Positions 40,598 to 48,798 of a stretch of DNA of 64,000 nucleotides are shown here, piece by piece. Each line of letters opens with the position of its first letter. Within the stretch, counting starts at the first letter, position 1. The position numbers and the translations under genes were made by a program. The DNA is from Flavobacterium hungaricum (GTDB lineage: Bacteria > Bacteroidota > Bacteroidia > Flavobacteriales > Flavobacteriaceae). The stretch spans positions 682,001 through 746,000 of the forward strand of contig NZ_PRDM01000001.1 in assembly GCF_015182285.1 (NCBI RefSeq), given 5' to 3'. Under the pieces are notes generated by a model. The model was not told where the DNA came from. It saw nothing but the letters and a program-made list of their open reading frames with translations, and did not search any database.

Positions 40598-41584
40598 CTA
40601 CCATATCTGATGAACAGATTGTTTAATGAATTTCTCGTAAATTTTATTCATTGCAGCTATTTGTTCTGATGTCAATTTTGGAATATCATAGACCGATAAA
40701 TTCGAAACAACGTGATCTGTTTTTGAAGCCCCAGGAATAATACAGCTGATCTCGTTAAAACTCAAAATCCATTGCAACGCAATAGGAGCAAGGTTTGTGT
40801 TGTTCGGAAATAAAGCTTTTAATGCCTCAACCGCTTTTAATCCTAGATCGTAATCAATTCCAGAAAAAGTCTCGCCTTTATCAAAAGCTTCTCCGTTTCG
40901 ATTAAAGTTTCTGTGGTCTTGTATATCAAAAGTTGTTTTTGAATCAAATTTTCCTGTCAAAAGACCGCTTGCTAACGGAACTCTGGCAATAATTCCGATG
41001 TCTTTTTTCTGCGCTTCCGCGAAAAACAATTCGGAAGGACGCTGGCGAAACAAATTGAAAATAATTTGAACTGTAGTTACGTTCGGATATTCAATCGCTT
41101 TTAAAGCTTCTTCAACTTTTTCGACGCTGACTCCAAGATGCTGAATCTTGCCCTGCTCTTTTAATCTATCAAAAAGTTCAAAAATTTCAGGTCGGTAATA
41201 TACTTCAGTAGGAGGGCAATGCAGCTGCATCAGATCTAAGGTTTCTAAACCTGTTCTTTTTAAGCTGTCTTCTACAAATTTTTGAAGCACTTTTGGTGTA
41301 TATCCTTCATTTACATGTGGATTAATTTGTCGCCCGCATTTTGTAGCAACATAAATTCTTTCCGATCGAGAACGAACAACACGGCCAACCGCAGTTTCAC
41401 TCAATCCGTTTTCATAAACATCGGCGGTGTCAATAAAATTAACGCCGTTGTCGATTGCAGTATTCAAAAGTGCGTCGGCTGTTTGATCATCAAAACCCGA
41501 TCCCCATTTTCCTCCAACCTGCCAAGTGCCAAGTGAGATTTCTGATATATTGAAGTTTGTTTTTCCTAGTTTTCTGTAGTTCAT
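40598..41584 (-). CDS. Aldo/keto reductase
   Basis: A 328-residue (alpha/beta)8-barrel oxidoreductase. Family features: MNYRKLGKTNFNISEISLGT at the start, NFIDTADVYENGLSE (catalytic Asp and Tyr, near 50-58), VATKCGRQINPH (catalytic Lys) and the NADP-binding C-terminal ISCIIPGASKTDHV near 283. It should reduce small aldehydes or ketones with NADPH. The gene is not obviously linked to neighbours; a long perfect inverted repeat lies upstream (41601-41678). Confidence 0.9.
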   Translation of the reverse strand: MNYRKLGKTNFNISEISLGTWQVGGKWGSGFDDQTADALLNTAIDNGVNFIDTADVYENGLSETAVGRVVRSRSERIYVATKCGRQINPHVNEGYTPKVLQKFVEDSLKRTGLETLDLMQLHCPPTEVYYRPEIFELFDRLKEQGKIQHLGVSVEKVEEALKAIEYPNVTTVQIIFNLFRQRPSELFFAEAQKKDIGIIARVPLASGLLTGKFDSKTTFDIQDHRNFNRNGEAFDKGETFSGIDYDLGLKAVEALKALFPNNTNLAPIALQWILSFNEISCIIPGASKTDHVVSNLSVYDIPKLTSEQIAAMNKIYEKFIKQSVHQIW

Positions 41585-41600
41585 TTCTTTTTTAGTTATA

Positions 41601-41678
41601 AAGGTTCAGAGGTGCAAAGGGACAAAGATTTTTTCAGGGAAAGTTTAGAGGCTTTGTCCCTTTGCACCTCTGAACCTT
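41601..41678. repeat. Perfect 27-bp inverted repeat
   Basis: The arm beginning AAGGTTCAGAGGTGCAAAGG (41601-41627) is the exact reverse complement of 41652-41678, around a 24-nt loop. The right arm is followed by CCCTTTTTT. It lies 16 nt after the aldo/keto reductase start and 10 nt beyond the cysM stop, so it can terminate transcription of cysM, but it is longer than a normal terminator. Confidence 0.75.
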
Positions 41679-41688
41679 TGTCCCTTTT

Positions 41689-42576
41689 TTAATCAAATAA
41701 ATCCGAAGACAAATAACGATCGCCGCGGTCGCAGATCACGGCAACAATAACTCCAGATTCTAATTGTTCGGCAATTTTTAAAGCTACTGCAACAGAGCCT
41801 CCGCTGCTCATTCCTGCAAAGACACCTTCTTCTAAGGCTAATCTTTTAGTCATCTCGCGGGCTTCTTCTTCGCTTATATCCACAACAGTATCTACTTTTG
41901 AAGCATCAAAAATTTTCGGAAGATATTCTTGCGGCCATTTACGAATTCCGGGAATCTGAGAACCGTCGCTTGGCTGTGCTCCGATAATCTGCACGTTCGG
42001 ATTTTTTTCTTTTAAGTAAGTAGAAGTTCCAATAATGGTTCCGGTAGTTCCCATTGCCGAAACAAAATGTGTTACAGTTCCTTCAGTATCATTCCATATT
42101 TCAGGGCCAGTCGTTTTGTAGTGTGCTTTCCAGTTGTCATCATTCGCAAACTGATTCAGCATTAAATAACCGCCTTGCGCTACTTTTTTGTCTGCATAAT
42201 CTCTAGAACCAATAATTCCTTCACTTGCTGGCGTTAAGATGACAGTTGCTCCATAAGCACGCATCGTTTGTGTGCGTTCTTTGGTAGAATCTTCAGGAAG
42301 AATCAATTCGATTTCGATTCCAAATAACTGTGCAATCATTGCCAAAGCAATTCCCGTATTACCGCTTGTTGCTTCGATTAGTTTATCTCCTTTTTTAATA
42401 TCTCCTCTTTCTAATGCTGCAGCGATCATATTGTAGGCTGCTCTGTCTTTTACACTTCCTCCGGGATTATTTCCTTCGAGCTTTAGTAAAAGTTTTACAT
42501 TTTTATTTTGAACCAAATTGACCGTTTCCATCAAAGGAGTATTTCCAATTAGGTTTAGTAATTTCTGTGGACCCAT
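41689..42576 (-). CDS. cysM: Cysteine synthase B (O-acetylserine sulfhydrylase)
   Basis: CysM/CysK-family PLP enzyme that makes cysteine from O-acetylserine and sulfide or thiosulfate. The 295-residue product shows the PLP lysine in NPGGSVKDRAAYNM (near 42), the phosphate-binding SGNTGIALAMIAQL and the C-terminal GVFAGMSSGGSVAVALKIAE. The rather short length and AMGTTGTIIGTSTYLKEKNP fit CysM better than CysK. The start is 1 nt after the stop of the serine acetyltransferase gene, so substrate supply and use are co-expressed. Confidence 0.88.
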   Translation of the reverse strand: MGPQKLLNLIGNTPLMETVNLVQNKNVKLLLKLEGNNPGGSVKDRAAYNMIAAALERGDIKKGDKLIEATSGNTGIALAMIAQLFGIEIELILPEDSTKERTQTMRAYGATVILTPASEGIIGSRDYADKKVAQGGYLMLNQFANDDNWKAHYKTTGPEIWNDTEGTVTHFVSAMGTTGTIIGTSTYLKEKNPNVQIIGAQPSDGSQIPGIRKWPQEYLPKIFDASKVDTVVDISEEEAREMTKRLALEEGVFAGMSSGGSVAVALKIAEQLESGVIVAVICDRGDRYLSSDLFD

Positions 42577-42577
42577 T

Positions 42578-43369
42578 TTATTTTTTTTCTTTTATTTTAA
42601 CTTCAGTTGTAGTGGTGTTGAGTACGATAGAATCTTCTGGAATAGATTTAGTAATCCAGGAATTACCGCCAATTACGCTGTTTGCGCCAATAACTGTACC
42701 TCCGCCCAAAATGGTAGCATTGGCATAAATACACACGTTAGCTTCGACTGTTGGGTGTCTTTTGGCATTTTTCATATCCTTACTTACGCTTAGTGCACCC
42801 AGCGTAACACCCTGATAGATTTTTACATGTTTTTTGATAACAGTAGTTTCTCCGATTACAATTCCAGTAGCGTGATCAATAAAAAACGGAGAAGCAATAT
42901 CAGCTCCTGCGTGAATATCAGTTCCGGTAATTCTATGCGCATATTCGCTCATTAAACGAGAAAATAACAACAAATCCAGTTTGTACAGTTCGTGGCTTAA
43001 TCTGTAAATGGCAATGGCATAAAAACCAGGATATCCCAGATAAACTTCATCAATACTGTTTGAAGCAGGATCATTTTCTAAAATATACTCGGCATCCTGA
43101 TTTAGTTTTTCTAAAACTCCCGGAAGTTTTTCTAAAAAGCGATCCCAAATCGACTCGCATAAATTCTGCGGTTTTTTACACGCTAAAACGGCGATTTCTT
43201 TAAAACGGATTTCAAGTTCATCTATACTCTCGTCTAATGCTGCATTAGAATCAAAAAGGGTGTAAAAAAGCTTCTCTGTAAAATCTTCTGTTTTTGTTTT
43301 AATGCCGTAATTTATGTGTGAATGGCTTTTAAGAGCCTTTATGTTTTGTATGATAGTGTCTTTTGTCAC
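42578..43369 (-). CDS. epsC: Serine O-acetyltransferase (EpsC/CysE type)
   Basis: Makes O-acetylserine for cysteine synthesis. The 263-residue product has a helical N-terminal domain (~1-140) and a left-handed beta-helix C-terminal domain: GTDIHAGADIASPFFIDHAT (catalytic His region), then GIVIGETTVIKKHVKIYQGV, TLGALS and hexapeptide repeats (ANATILGGGTVIGANSVIGG). The last residues (TTEVKIKEKK) differ from the CysE tail that docks into CysK. It forms a two-gene operon with cysM. No T-box or SAM riboswitch is evident upstream. Confidence 0.9.
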   Translation of the reverse strand: MTKDTIIQNIKALKSHSHINYGIKTKTEDFTEKLFYTLFDSNAALDESIDELEIRFKEIAVLACKKPQNLCESIWDRFLEKLPGVLEKLNQDAEYILENDPASNSIDEVYLGYPGFYAIAIYRLSHELYKLDLLLFSRLMSEYAHRITGTDIHAGADIASPFFIDHATGIVIGETTVIKKHVKIYQGVTLGALSVSKDMKNAKRHPTVEANVCIYANATILGGGTVIGANSVIGGNSWITKSIPEDSIVLNTTTTEVKIKEKK

Positions 43370-43559
43370 AATGGTAAAAATGAGTGAATAATTTTGGAAC
43401 GTTAAAAGTAAGGCGTTTTTTGGAAATACAGCCGCGATTTAACTAAAGAAATTTTCTTTTGAAAATCGGATTTGTGATAAAAAATGAATTCGAAACACTT
43501 CTTTTTTATTCATTTCTTACGAAGTTAATTGCGTAAATTAGCTTTCAAAACATATCAAA

Positions 43560-44261
43560 ATGAAAAATAATAAAACATTTAAAAGTGCAATTTCAGGGCT
43601 TTCTTTTAGCGAAAACGAAAAGATCTGCGGGAAATCAATTCATGATCCGATTCTGGGTTTAATCAAAAAAGAATTTCCCGATTTTAATGATGCCGATTGT
43701 ATTGCTGTAAATGAATTAAATGTGTACCGCCAACAATATATTTCCAATTATCTTTCCACAGAAATCGGAGCGCTTTCGGCAATGGAGAAAAGTGTTATTT
43801 CGTCATTAAAGCAAGATAAATCCATTGTGAGTATTGTAGAGGATGAAGAAGAGACGAGGAATTTTGGTCAGAGAGTGGCAGACAAAGTAGCTGATTTTGG
43901 AGGGAGCTGGACTTTTATTATTTCTTTTGTCGTTTTTATTGCCATCTGGATCGGCTCTAATGTTTATATTCTTACCAATAAAGGTTTTGATCCGTATCCT
44001 TTTATTCTTTTAAATTTAATTCTTTCCTGTGTGGCAGCATTGCAGGCGCCTGTGATTATGATGAGTCAGAATCGCCAAGAAGAAAAAGACAGGAACCGCG
44101 CTAAAAAAGATTACATGATTAATCTAAAATCGGAATTGGAAATCAGAATGATTCACGATAAAATTGATCATTTGATTATGCATCAGCAGCAGGAATTAAT
44201 CGAAATCCAGAAAGTACAGATTGAGATGATGAACGATATCTTGGATCAGATAAAAAAATAG
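43560..44261 (+). CDS. DUF1003 membrane protein
   Basis: A 233-residue protein. The C-terminal half is a DUF1003 domain: two transmembrane helices (WTFIISFVVFIAIWIGSNVY and PFILLNLILSCVAALQAPVI, about 120-170) followed by MMSQNRQEEKDRNRAKKDY and a coiled-coil tail. The N-terminal ~100 residues are soluble and mixed. Function of DUF1003 is not established; a role in membrane or acid stress has been suggested for some. No operon partner. Confidence 0.8.
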   Translation: MKNNKTFKSAISGLSFSENEKICGKSIHDPILGLIKKEFPDFNDADCIAVNELNVYRQQYISNYLSTEIGALSAMEKSVISSLKQDKSIVSIVEDEEETRNFGQRVADKVADFGGSWTFIISFVVFIAIWIGSNVYILTNKGFDPYPFILLNLILSCVAALQAPVIMMSQNRQEEKDRNRAKKDYMINLKSELEIRMIHDKIDHLIMHQQQELIEIQKVQIEMMNDILDQIKK

Positions 44262-44275
44262 AACCAGCATCAAAA

Positions 44276-44560
44276 TCAAAAATAAAAGTGTTTGAGTCCG
44301 TAACCAATTATGATGAAAATGAAATTTATAAATGCCAGCTGCCAAACTAATTTTTGAGGGATTTTTGTTTTGTTTTGAAAGTAAAAAATTAGAAAAACAA
44401 AAAATAAAAGTGTGGTAAAAATCGCTGGATACATTTTGAAAGCTTCTGAAAAACGACCTTGAAAAAGTAAGAATAAGGAGCGCTGAAATCCGCATCCTAA
44501 ACACTCAAAACCAAAGTATGTTTTGAATAAACAAGGGATCATATAGTTCTCTAAAAGCAT
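44276..44560 (-). CDS. DUF2752 membrane protein
   Basis: From the ATG at 44560 (MLLENYMIPCLFKTYFGF) the protein has 94 residues; a TTG at 44614 would add 18 but is a poor start. It has the DUF2752 core, CLFKTYFGFECLGCGFQRSL, with the Cys-x2-Cys-G-x2-R pattern, and two hydrophobic segments (YPAIFTTLLFFVFLIFYF and LAFINFIFIIIGYGLKHF). It is a small inner-membrane protein of unknown role. It ends 15 nt from the convergent DUF1003 gene. Confidence 0.7.
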   Translation of the reverse strand: MLLENYMIPCLFKTYFGFECLGCGFQRSLFLLFQGRFSEAFKMYPAIFTTLLFFVFLIFYFQNKTKIPQKLVWQLAFINFIFIIIGYGLKHFYF

Positions 44561-44637
44561 GGAGTTTGTTTTGTACAATTTACTAAAAAAATAAGATAAA
44601 CCTTTTTTAGACAATAGAGTAGTATTTTAAAGTTTCA

Positions 44638-44645
44638 TACTTTTG
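44638..44645 (+). promoter_or_regulatory. Promoter -7 element for the 44663 gene
   Basis: TACTTTTG matches TAnnTTTG, 17 nt before the ATG at 44663. A matching -33 box is not obvious. Confidence 0.4.
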
Positions 44646-44662
44646 AAATCTTAAACCTTGAA

Positions 44663-44839
44663 ATGATGAAAGCTTTAAAAATTTTAATAATGATTCTCGC
44701 GATTTCTGTTGCACTTTACGAACAGGTTTCAGAAGAAAAAAACATATACATCATGATTATTGCGATAGTAGTTTTCATGTTCGGAATGATGCAGCTCAGT
44801 GCAAAAACACCAAGTAAAAACCAAGATAAAGAAGAGTAA
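44663..44839 (+). CDS. Small membrane protein, 58 residues
   Basis: An ATG-started frame of 58 codons, MMKALKILIMILAISVALYE and on to a stop at 44837, with two hydrophobic stretches (3-19 and 29-44) and a charged C-terminus (SKNQDKEE). Its stop is one base before the start of the Smr gene at 44841, with a TAnnTTTG box in front. Both support a real, translationally coupled small gene. Alternative start at the second Met. Function unknown. Confidence 0.6.
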   Translation: MMKALKILIMILAISVALYEQVSEEKNIYIMIIAIVVFMFGMMQLSAKTPSKNQDKEE

Positions 44840-44840
44840 C

Positions 44841-45392
44841 ATGTTGGTAAAAGGAGATAAGGTTTCAGTCTTAGACGAAGCCATAAACGGAACAGTCGTT
44901 TCAGTTAAAAATAACGAAGTTTTAATAGAAACCGAAGATGGTTTTATGATGACATTTTTTGTCAACGAATTAATTAAGATTCAAGAAACCAGTGATTTAA
45001 TGAATTCTATTAAAAGAATTGATTTAGATAATGCTTCGATGGATAAAATTGAGCCAAAACCGCGAAGTTTTGTAAAAGAAAAGAAAGAAAAACGCGATGT
45101 CGGCGTCCCGGAATTTGATTTACATATCGAAAAATTGGTTCCAAATAAACGCGGCATGTCTAATTATGATATTTTGACACTGCAGACTGAAACGGCAAAA
45201 AGACATATCGAATTTGCGATTAGAAACCGCATTCCAAAAATTGTTTTTATTCATGGTGTCGGCGAAGGAATTTTAAAAGCCGAGCTTGATTTTTTATTAG
45301 GTCGTTACGACGGAATTGATTTTCAAGATGCCAATTATCAGAAATATGGTCTCGGTGCAACCGAAATTTATTTTAGGCAAAACAATAAATAA
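44841..45392 (+). CDS. Smr-domain protein
   Basis: A 183-residue protein from the ATG at 44841; upstream in-frame GTG would overlap the small membrane-protein gene. The N-terminal part (MLVKGDKVSVLDEAINGTVV) is a small SH3-like or DUF2027-like beta domain. The C-terminal part (~110-183) is a Smr domain: PEFDLHIEKLVPNKRGMSNY, then FVHGVGEGILKAEL-like VFIHGVGEGILKAELDFLLG and DFQDANYQKYGLGATEIYF. Smr domains of MutS2 are DNA or RNA nucleases; stand-alone forms are unassigned. A strong bidirectional terminator follows. Confidence 0.8.
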   Translation: MLVKGDKVSVLDEAINGTVVSVKNNEVLIETEDGFMMTFFVNELIKIQETSDLMNSIKRIDLDNASMDKIEPKPRSFVKEKKEKRDVGVPEFDLHIEKLVPNKRGMSNYDILTLQTETAKRHIEFAIRNRIPKIVFIHGVGEGILKAELDFLLGRYDGIDFQDANYQKYGLGATEIYFRQNNK

Positions 45393-45431
45393 GTTAGTTT
45401 TTTTGACTTGAATATAGTCTAGCTAAAGCAC

Positions 45432-45497
45432 AAAAAAACATCCGTTTTTCGACTGTGATTTTAAATTAAATCATGCTGAAAAACGGATGTTTTTTTG
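45432..45497. terminator. Bidirectional terminator
   Basis: AAAAAAACATCCGTTTTTC (45432-45450) pairs with GAAAAACGGATGTTTTTT (45478-45496), a perfect 18-bp stem with A- and T-runs outside, between convergent genes ending at 45392 and 45541. Confidence 0.85.
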
Positions 45498-45540
45498 TAA
45501 GAATTTAAAAGGCTTATTTTTGAAATGCTTTTATCAAATT

Positions 45541-46539
45541 TTAGCCTCCAATTCTTCCAAGGCTGAAATTTGTAGGCAGCTTAAATGTGCCGGTTCCTTT
45601 TGTCATAGTTACATTTTTCAAGACAATAGTATGTAAATATACGGATCCAGAACGAGTCGTAGTAACCTCAATAATACCGCTTTCATTAACACCAGTTGTT
45701 TCATTTTTTGTTCCATTTCTACCAAGCCAGTCTTCTTTGATTGATGGGCTTGCTGGAGTCGCTTTACAGAAATAGTCTGCAGTAATAGATCCAGTATTAG
45801 GTTCTACACTTTTGTAATAAACTTTATTAACTGTAGTTTGTATTAAGCCTTGTCTTGGCTGCCCTGCTGGAGTCTCTTCTTCTTTTAAAAGAGCAGGATC
45901 AATATTATCAATCATGATATAAAAAGAAGCTGCATAATTGTAAATTTGTCTATTTGCAGCAACAGTACACTGAGAAGCAATTTCTGGATTAGTAAAAGCT
46001 AAAGTTGCCGGAATAGTTACCGATGTAGTATAAGTGCCAAATGAATATTCAGGATAAGACTGCGGTACGCTGTTTGGTATATTAAAAATTACATTGAGAA
46101 AAGTAATATTATGATTATAGCCGGTTATTTTTGTACTTCCGTCCTCAGCTACTGTTGTGCTTGGAATTTGCTCTGTTATAATTTCAATTTTTCCAGTTTC
46201 AGCAACCCATTCTTCTACAACCTTAGGTGTTATTGGCGGTATTGCACCACAGATGTTGTCTGTAGTAACTGTACCGTCAAAATTTCTGTATAAGGCACGG
46301 TAGCTTGTATTGTCAATGTCATAAGTATAAGTGCCAGGAGTGCTTTTAAGACCATCTTTCGGGAGTTGTACTAAAAACGCTTTTTGATTATCCAGCTTAT
46401 ACAGTAAAGTAATGTCTGTTGAACTACAGAGTTGTGGTTTGATTGTTTCTCCAAACTCAACAGTAGCTATGGTCAAATCGCCATCATCGCATCCGTTTAG
46501 TAAAAGCGAAAATATAAGAAGGCAGGCATATTTTTTCAT
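45541..46539 (-). CDS. Lipoprotein of unknown function
   Basis: A 332-residue lipoprotein: MKKYACLLIFSLLLNGC (Cys 17) followed by DDGDLTIATVEFGETIKP. The sequence is beta-rich throughout. It has two similar Cys-containing segments, FDGTVTTDNICGAIPPITPK near 90 and TGSITADYFCKATPASPSIK near 255, each followed by a similar stretch (VVEEWVAETGKIEI and EDWLGRNGTKNE, then IIEVTTTRSG). This suggests two duplicated immunoglobulin- or jelly-roll-like halves. No family recognised. It is divergent from the cysteine desulfurase gene. Confidence 0.65.
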   Translation of the reverse strand: MKKYACLLIFSLLLNGCDDGDLTIATVEFGETIKPQLCSSTDITLLYKLDNQKAFLVQLPKDGLKSTPGTYTYDIDNTSYRALYRNFDGTVTTDNICGAIPPITPKVVEEWVAETGKIEIITEQIPSTTVAEDGSTKITGYNHNITFLNVIFNIPNSVPQSYPEYSFGTYTTSVTIPATLAFTNPEIASQCTVAANRQIYNYAASFYIMIDNIDPALLKEEETPAGQPRQGLIQTTVNKVYYKSVEPNTGSITADYFCKATPASPSIKEDWLGRNGTKNETTGVNESGIIEVTTTRSGSVYLHTIVLKNVTMTKGTGTFKLPTNFSLGRIGG

Positions 46540-46612
46540 CGTAAATTTATTTGTGCCAAAAATAGTGAAAAAATTGGCAATTGATATTTAAGTTTTCACA
46601 ATTGATATTTCA

Positions 46613-46620
46613 TAACTTTG
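46613..46620 (+). promoter_or_regulatory. Promoter -7 element for the cysteine desulfurase gene
   Basis: TAACTTTG matches TAnnTTTG and ends 5 nt before the ATG at 46626, so the transcript would have almost no leader; the -33 box is not evident. Confidence 0.35.
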
Positions 46621-46625
46621 CAGTA

Positions 46626-47750
46626 ATGAAAAAAGTATATCTAGATAACGCTTCTACAACCGCTATTCGTACTGAAGTTATTGAAGAAATAACCAAAGTG
46701 ATGGCATCAGACTTCGGTAATCCATCCTCAACACACAGTTTTGGACGCAATGCCAAAACAATAGTAGAACTCTCCAGAAAAAGTATTGCAAAGCATTTAA
46801 ATTGCACTGCACAGGAAATTATTTTTACTTCGGGCGGCACAGAAGCAGACAATTGGGTATTGCGTTCGGCAGTTGAAGATCTTAAAATAGAACGAATTAT
46901 TACTTCAAGGATCGAACATCATGCAGTTCTTCATACCGTGATGGCGTTAGAAGAAGAATATGCTGTACAAGTAGATTACGTAAAGGTAAATAGCGACGGA
47001 AGTCTAGATCTGACTCATTTATCTAATTTATTGGCAGAAGACAAGAAAACGCTTGTTAGTTTAATGCATGTCAATAACGAAACGGGAACTGTTTTAGATT
47101 TAGATCGAGTAGGAGTAATCTGCAGGCAGTACAATGCTTTATTTCATTCGGACACTGTTCAGTCTGTCGGAAAAACAGAAATAGATCTGCAGAATATACC
47201 CGTAGATTTTATAGCTGCTAGTGCACATAAATTTCACGGTCCAAAAGGAATTGGATTCGCTTTTATTCGTAAAAATTCTGGGTTACAGCCTTTGATTTTT
47301 GGAGGCGAACAAGAGAAAGGACTTCGTGCGGGAACCGAAGCGGTGCATCAAATTGCGGGAATGGCAAAAGCCCTGACTATCTCTTATGAAAATCTGGATG
47401 AAGAAAGAAATCATATTTCGGATTTAAAAAAATACCTGATTTCTCAATTAGAACTTCATTTCCCAGGATTTAGAATCAATGGTAAAGCTTCGGATTTTTA
47501 CAATATCATTAATGTCATCCTGCCGTTTTCTTCAGATAAAACAGCTATGCTTTTGTTTAGTCTGGATATGAAAGGAATTGCGGTTTCAAGAGGAAGCGCC
47601 TGCCAATCTGGAAGCATAAAACCGTCTCATGTCTTAAAAGAAATGCTTTCTGAAACAGATTTAAAACTGCCCAATCTTCGAATTTCTTTCAGTCATTATA
47701 ATACCAAAGAAGATATCGATTGGCTTATTGAGAGTTTGGGTTCTTTGTAA
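46626..47750 (+). CDS. Cysteine desulfurase (NifS/IscS family)
   Basis: A 374-residue PLP enzyme from the ATG at 46626 (MKKVYLDNASTTAIRTEV); the open frame extends upstream but without a credible start. Features: IIFTSGGTEADNWVLRSAV near 70, the PLP lysine in FIAASAHKFHGPKGIGFAFI near 200 and the active-site Cys in SRGSACQSGSIKPSHVL near 324. The short Cys loop resembles the NifS/IscS group I type. It supplies sulfur for Fe-S clusters or thiolated tRNA. No Isc or Suf scaffold gene is adjacent. Confidence 0.88.
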   Translation: MKKVYLDNASTTAIRTEVIEEITKVMASDFGNPSSTHSFGRNAKTIVELSRKSIAKHLNCTAQEIIFTSGGTEADNWVLRSAVEDLKIERIITSRIEHHAVLHTVMALEEEYAVQVDYVKVNSDGSLDLTHLSNLLAEDKKTLVSLMHVNNETGTVLDLDRVGVICRQYNALFHSDTVQSVGKTEIDLQNIPVDFIAASAHKFHGPKGIGFAFIRKNSGLQPLIFGGEQEKGLRAGTEAVHQIAGMAKALTISYENLDEERNHISDLKKYLISQLELHFPGFRINGKASDFYNIINVILPFSSDKTAMLLFSLDMKGIAVSRGSACQSGSIKPSHVLKEMLSETDLKLPNLRISFSHYNTKEDIDWLIESLGSL

Positions 47751-47821
47751 GGTTCTAAGATGCTGAGAGACTGAGATACTAAGATGCTAAGTTTCTAAGT
47801 TTTTTATCAAGTAATTTAAAA

Positions 47822-47912
47822 CTACAATCTACAATCTACAATCTACAATCTACAATCTACAATCTACAATCTACAATCTACAATCTACAATCTACAATCT
47901 ACAATCTACAAT
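47822..47912. repeat. Tandem repeat, 13 perfect copies of CTACAAT
   Basis: From 47822 to 47912 the 7-mer CTACAAT is repeated 13 times without any change, in the gap between two convergent genes. It is not a frame-divisible coding repeat and no spacers separate the units. Confidence 0.9.
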
Positions 47913-47916
47913 CTAT

Positions 47917-47930
47917 CCCGAGGCTTCGGG
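47917..47930. terminator. Short hairpin, possible weak terminator
   Basis: CCCGA and TCGGG pair around GGCT directly after the tandem repeat; there is no T-run on the plus strand. It may serve either convergent gene. Confidence 0.35.
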
Positions 47931-47944
47931 ACTAAAATCTAAAA

Positions 47945-48514
47945 TCACTTGCGTATTATTTTTACCTGAGAATCGTTTGTCAGTTTGATTATGGTAGAAG
48001 ATTTTCCGTTTATTTTGTCCTGATTTAGTTTAACCACATAGTCAACTCCTTTTACAATTTCTGGGCTTATGTCTTTAAAGGCAAGCGGTGTTGGCTGTCC
48101 AGAGATATTTGCAGAAGTAGAAACCAAAGGCTTTTTCATTCTTTCCATTAATTTGAAGCAAAAAGGCTCTTTAACCAATCGCATTCCAAGAGATTTATCG
48201 GCTGCAATAATGTTTGGGGCAACATTTCGTGCGTCGTCTAAAATTAAAGTTGTTGGTTTTTCAGACAAATCGATAAGCTGCCACGCTACTTCCGGAATGT
48301 TTTTGAAAACATTGTACATCATTTTTTCACCATTCATTAAAACAATCATACTTTGTGTTTCTGCGCGCTGTTTAAGCTTGTATATTTTTGCCACCGCTTC
48401 AGGATTTGTAGCATCGCATCCAATTCCCCAAACCGTATCAGTCGGATATAAGATAATACCTCCTTCTTTGATGATTTCGTAAGCGTTGTGCACTTCAGTA
48501 TTGATGTTTTCCAT
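47945..48514 (-). CDS. L-threonylcarbamoyladenylate synthase (Sua5/YrdC family)
   Basis: The 189-residue product makes threonylcarbamoyl-AMP for t6A modification of tRNA. Family features: KEGGIILYPTDTVWGIGCDA near the N-terminus, KIYKLKQRAETQSMIVLMN (KxR motif), and the substrate-binding LGMRLVKEPFCFKLMERMKK followed by STSANISGQPTPLAF near 132. The C-terminal tail is short, so this is the YrdC-only form without the Sua5 C-domain. It is convergent with the cysteine desulfurase gene. Confidence 0.9.
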   Translation of the reverse strand: MENINTEVHNAYEIIKEGGIILYPTDTVWGIGCDATNPEAVAKIYKLKQRAETQSMIVLMNGEKMMYNVFKNIPEVAWQLIDLSEKPTTLILDDARNVAPNIIAADKSLGMRLVKEPFCFKLMERMKKPLVSTSANISGQPTPLAFKDISPEIVKGVDYVVKLNQDKINGKSSTIIKLTNDSQVKIIRK

Positions 48515-48798
48515 AAAATGTTATTCTGTTTTAACCGTAAAGGTGCAAAGATACTAATAAACTCTAAAAATGTATTCTATTAGAATGCTAATAAAAGTCT
48601 TTAAAGCAACGGCTTTAAAGTTTACCTCTAAAAACCGATGAAAAAATAGGCTTTAAGTTTTTTATGCCTTTATTTTGCATAATAATTTAACGTTTGATTT
48701 GTTTTAATATCCTAATTTATTTGTGAAATAAATGATCGGTATTAAGGAAAGGAAACCTTGACTTTTTGAATTCTAAATAGGAAACTTAATTGGCAATA

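Noticed and set aside
47822..47912. The CTACAAT array as a CRISPR
   Set aside because: Units are 7 bp with no spacers between them; it is a simple tandem repeat.
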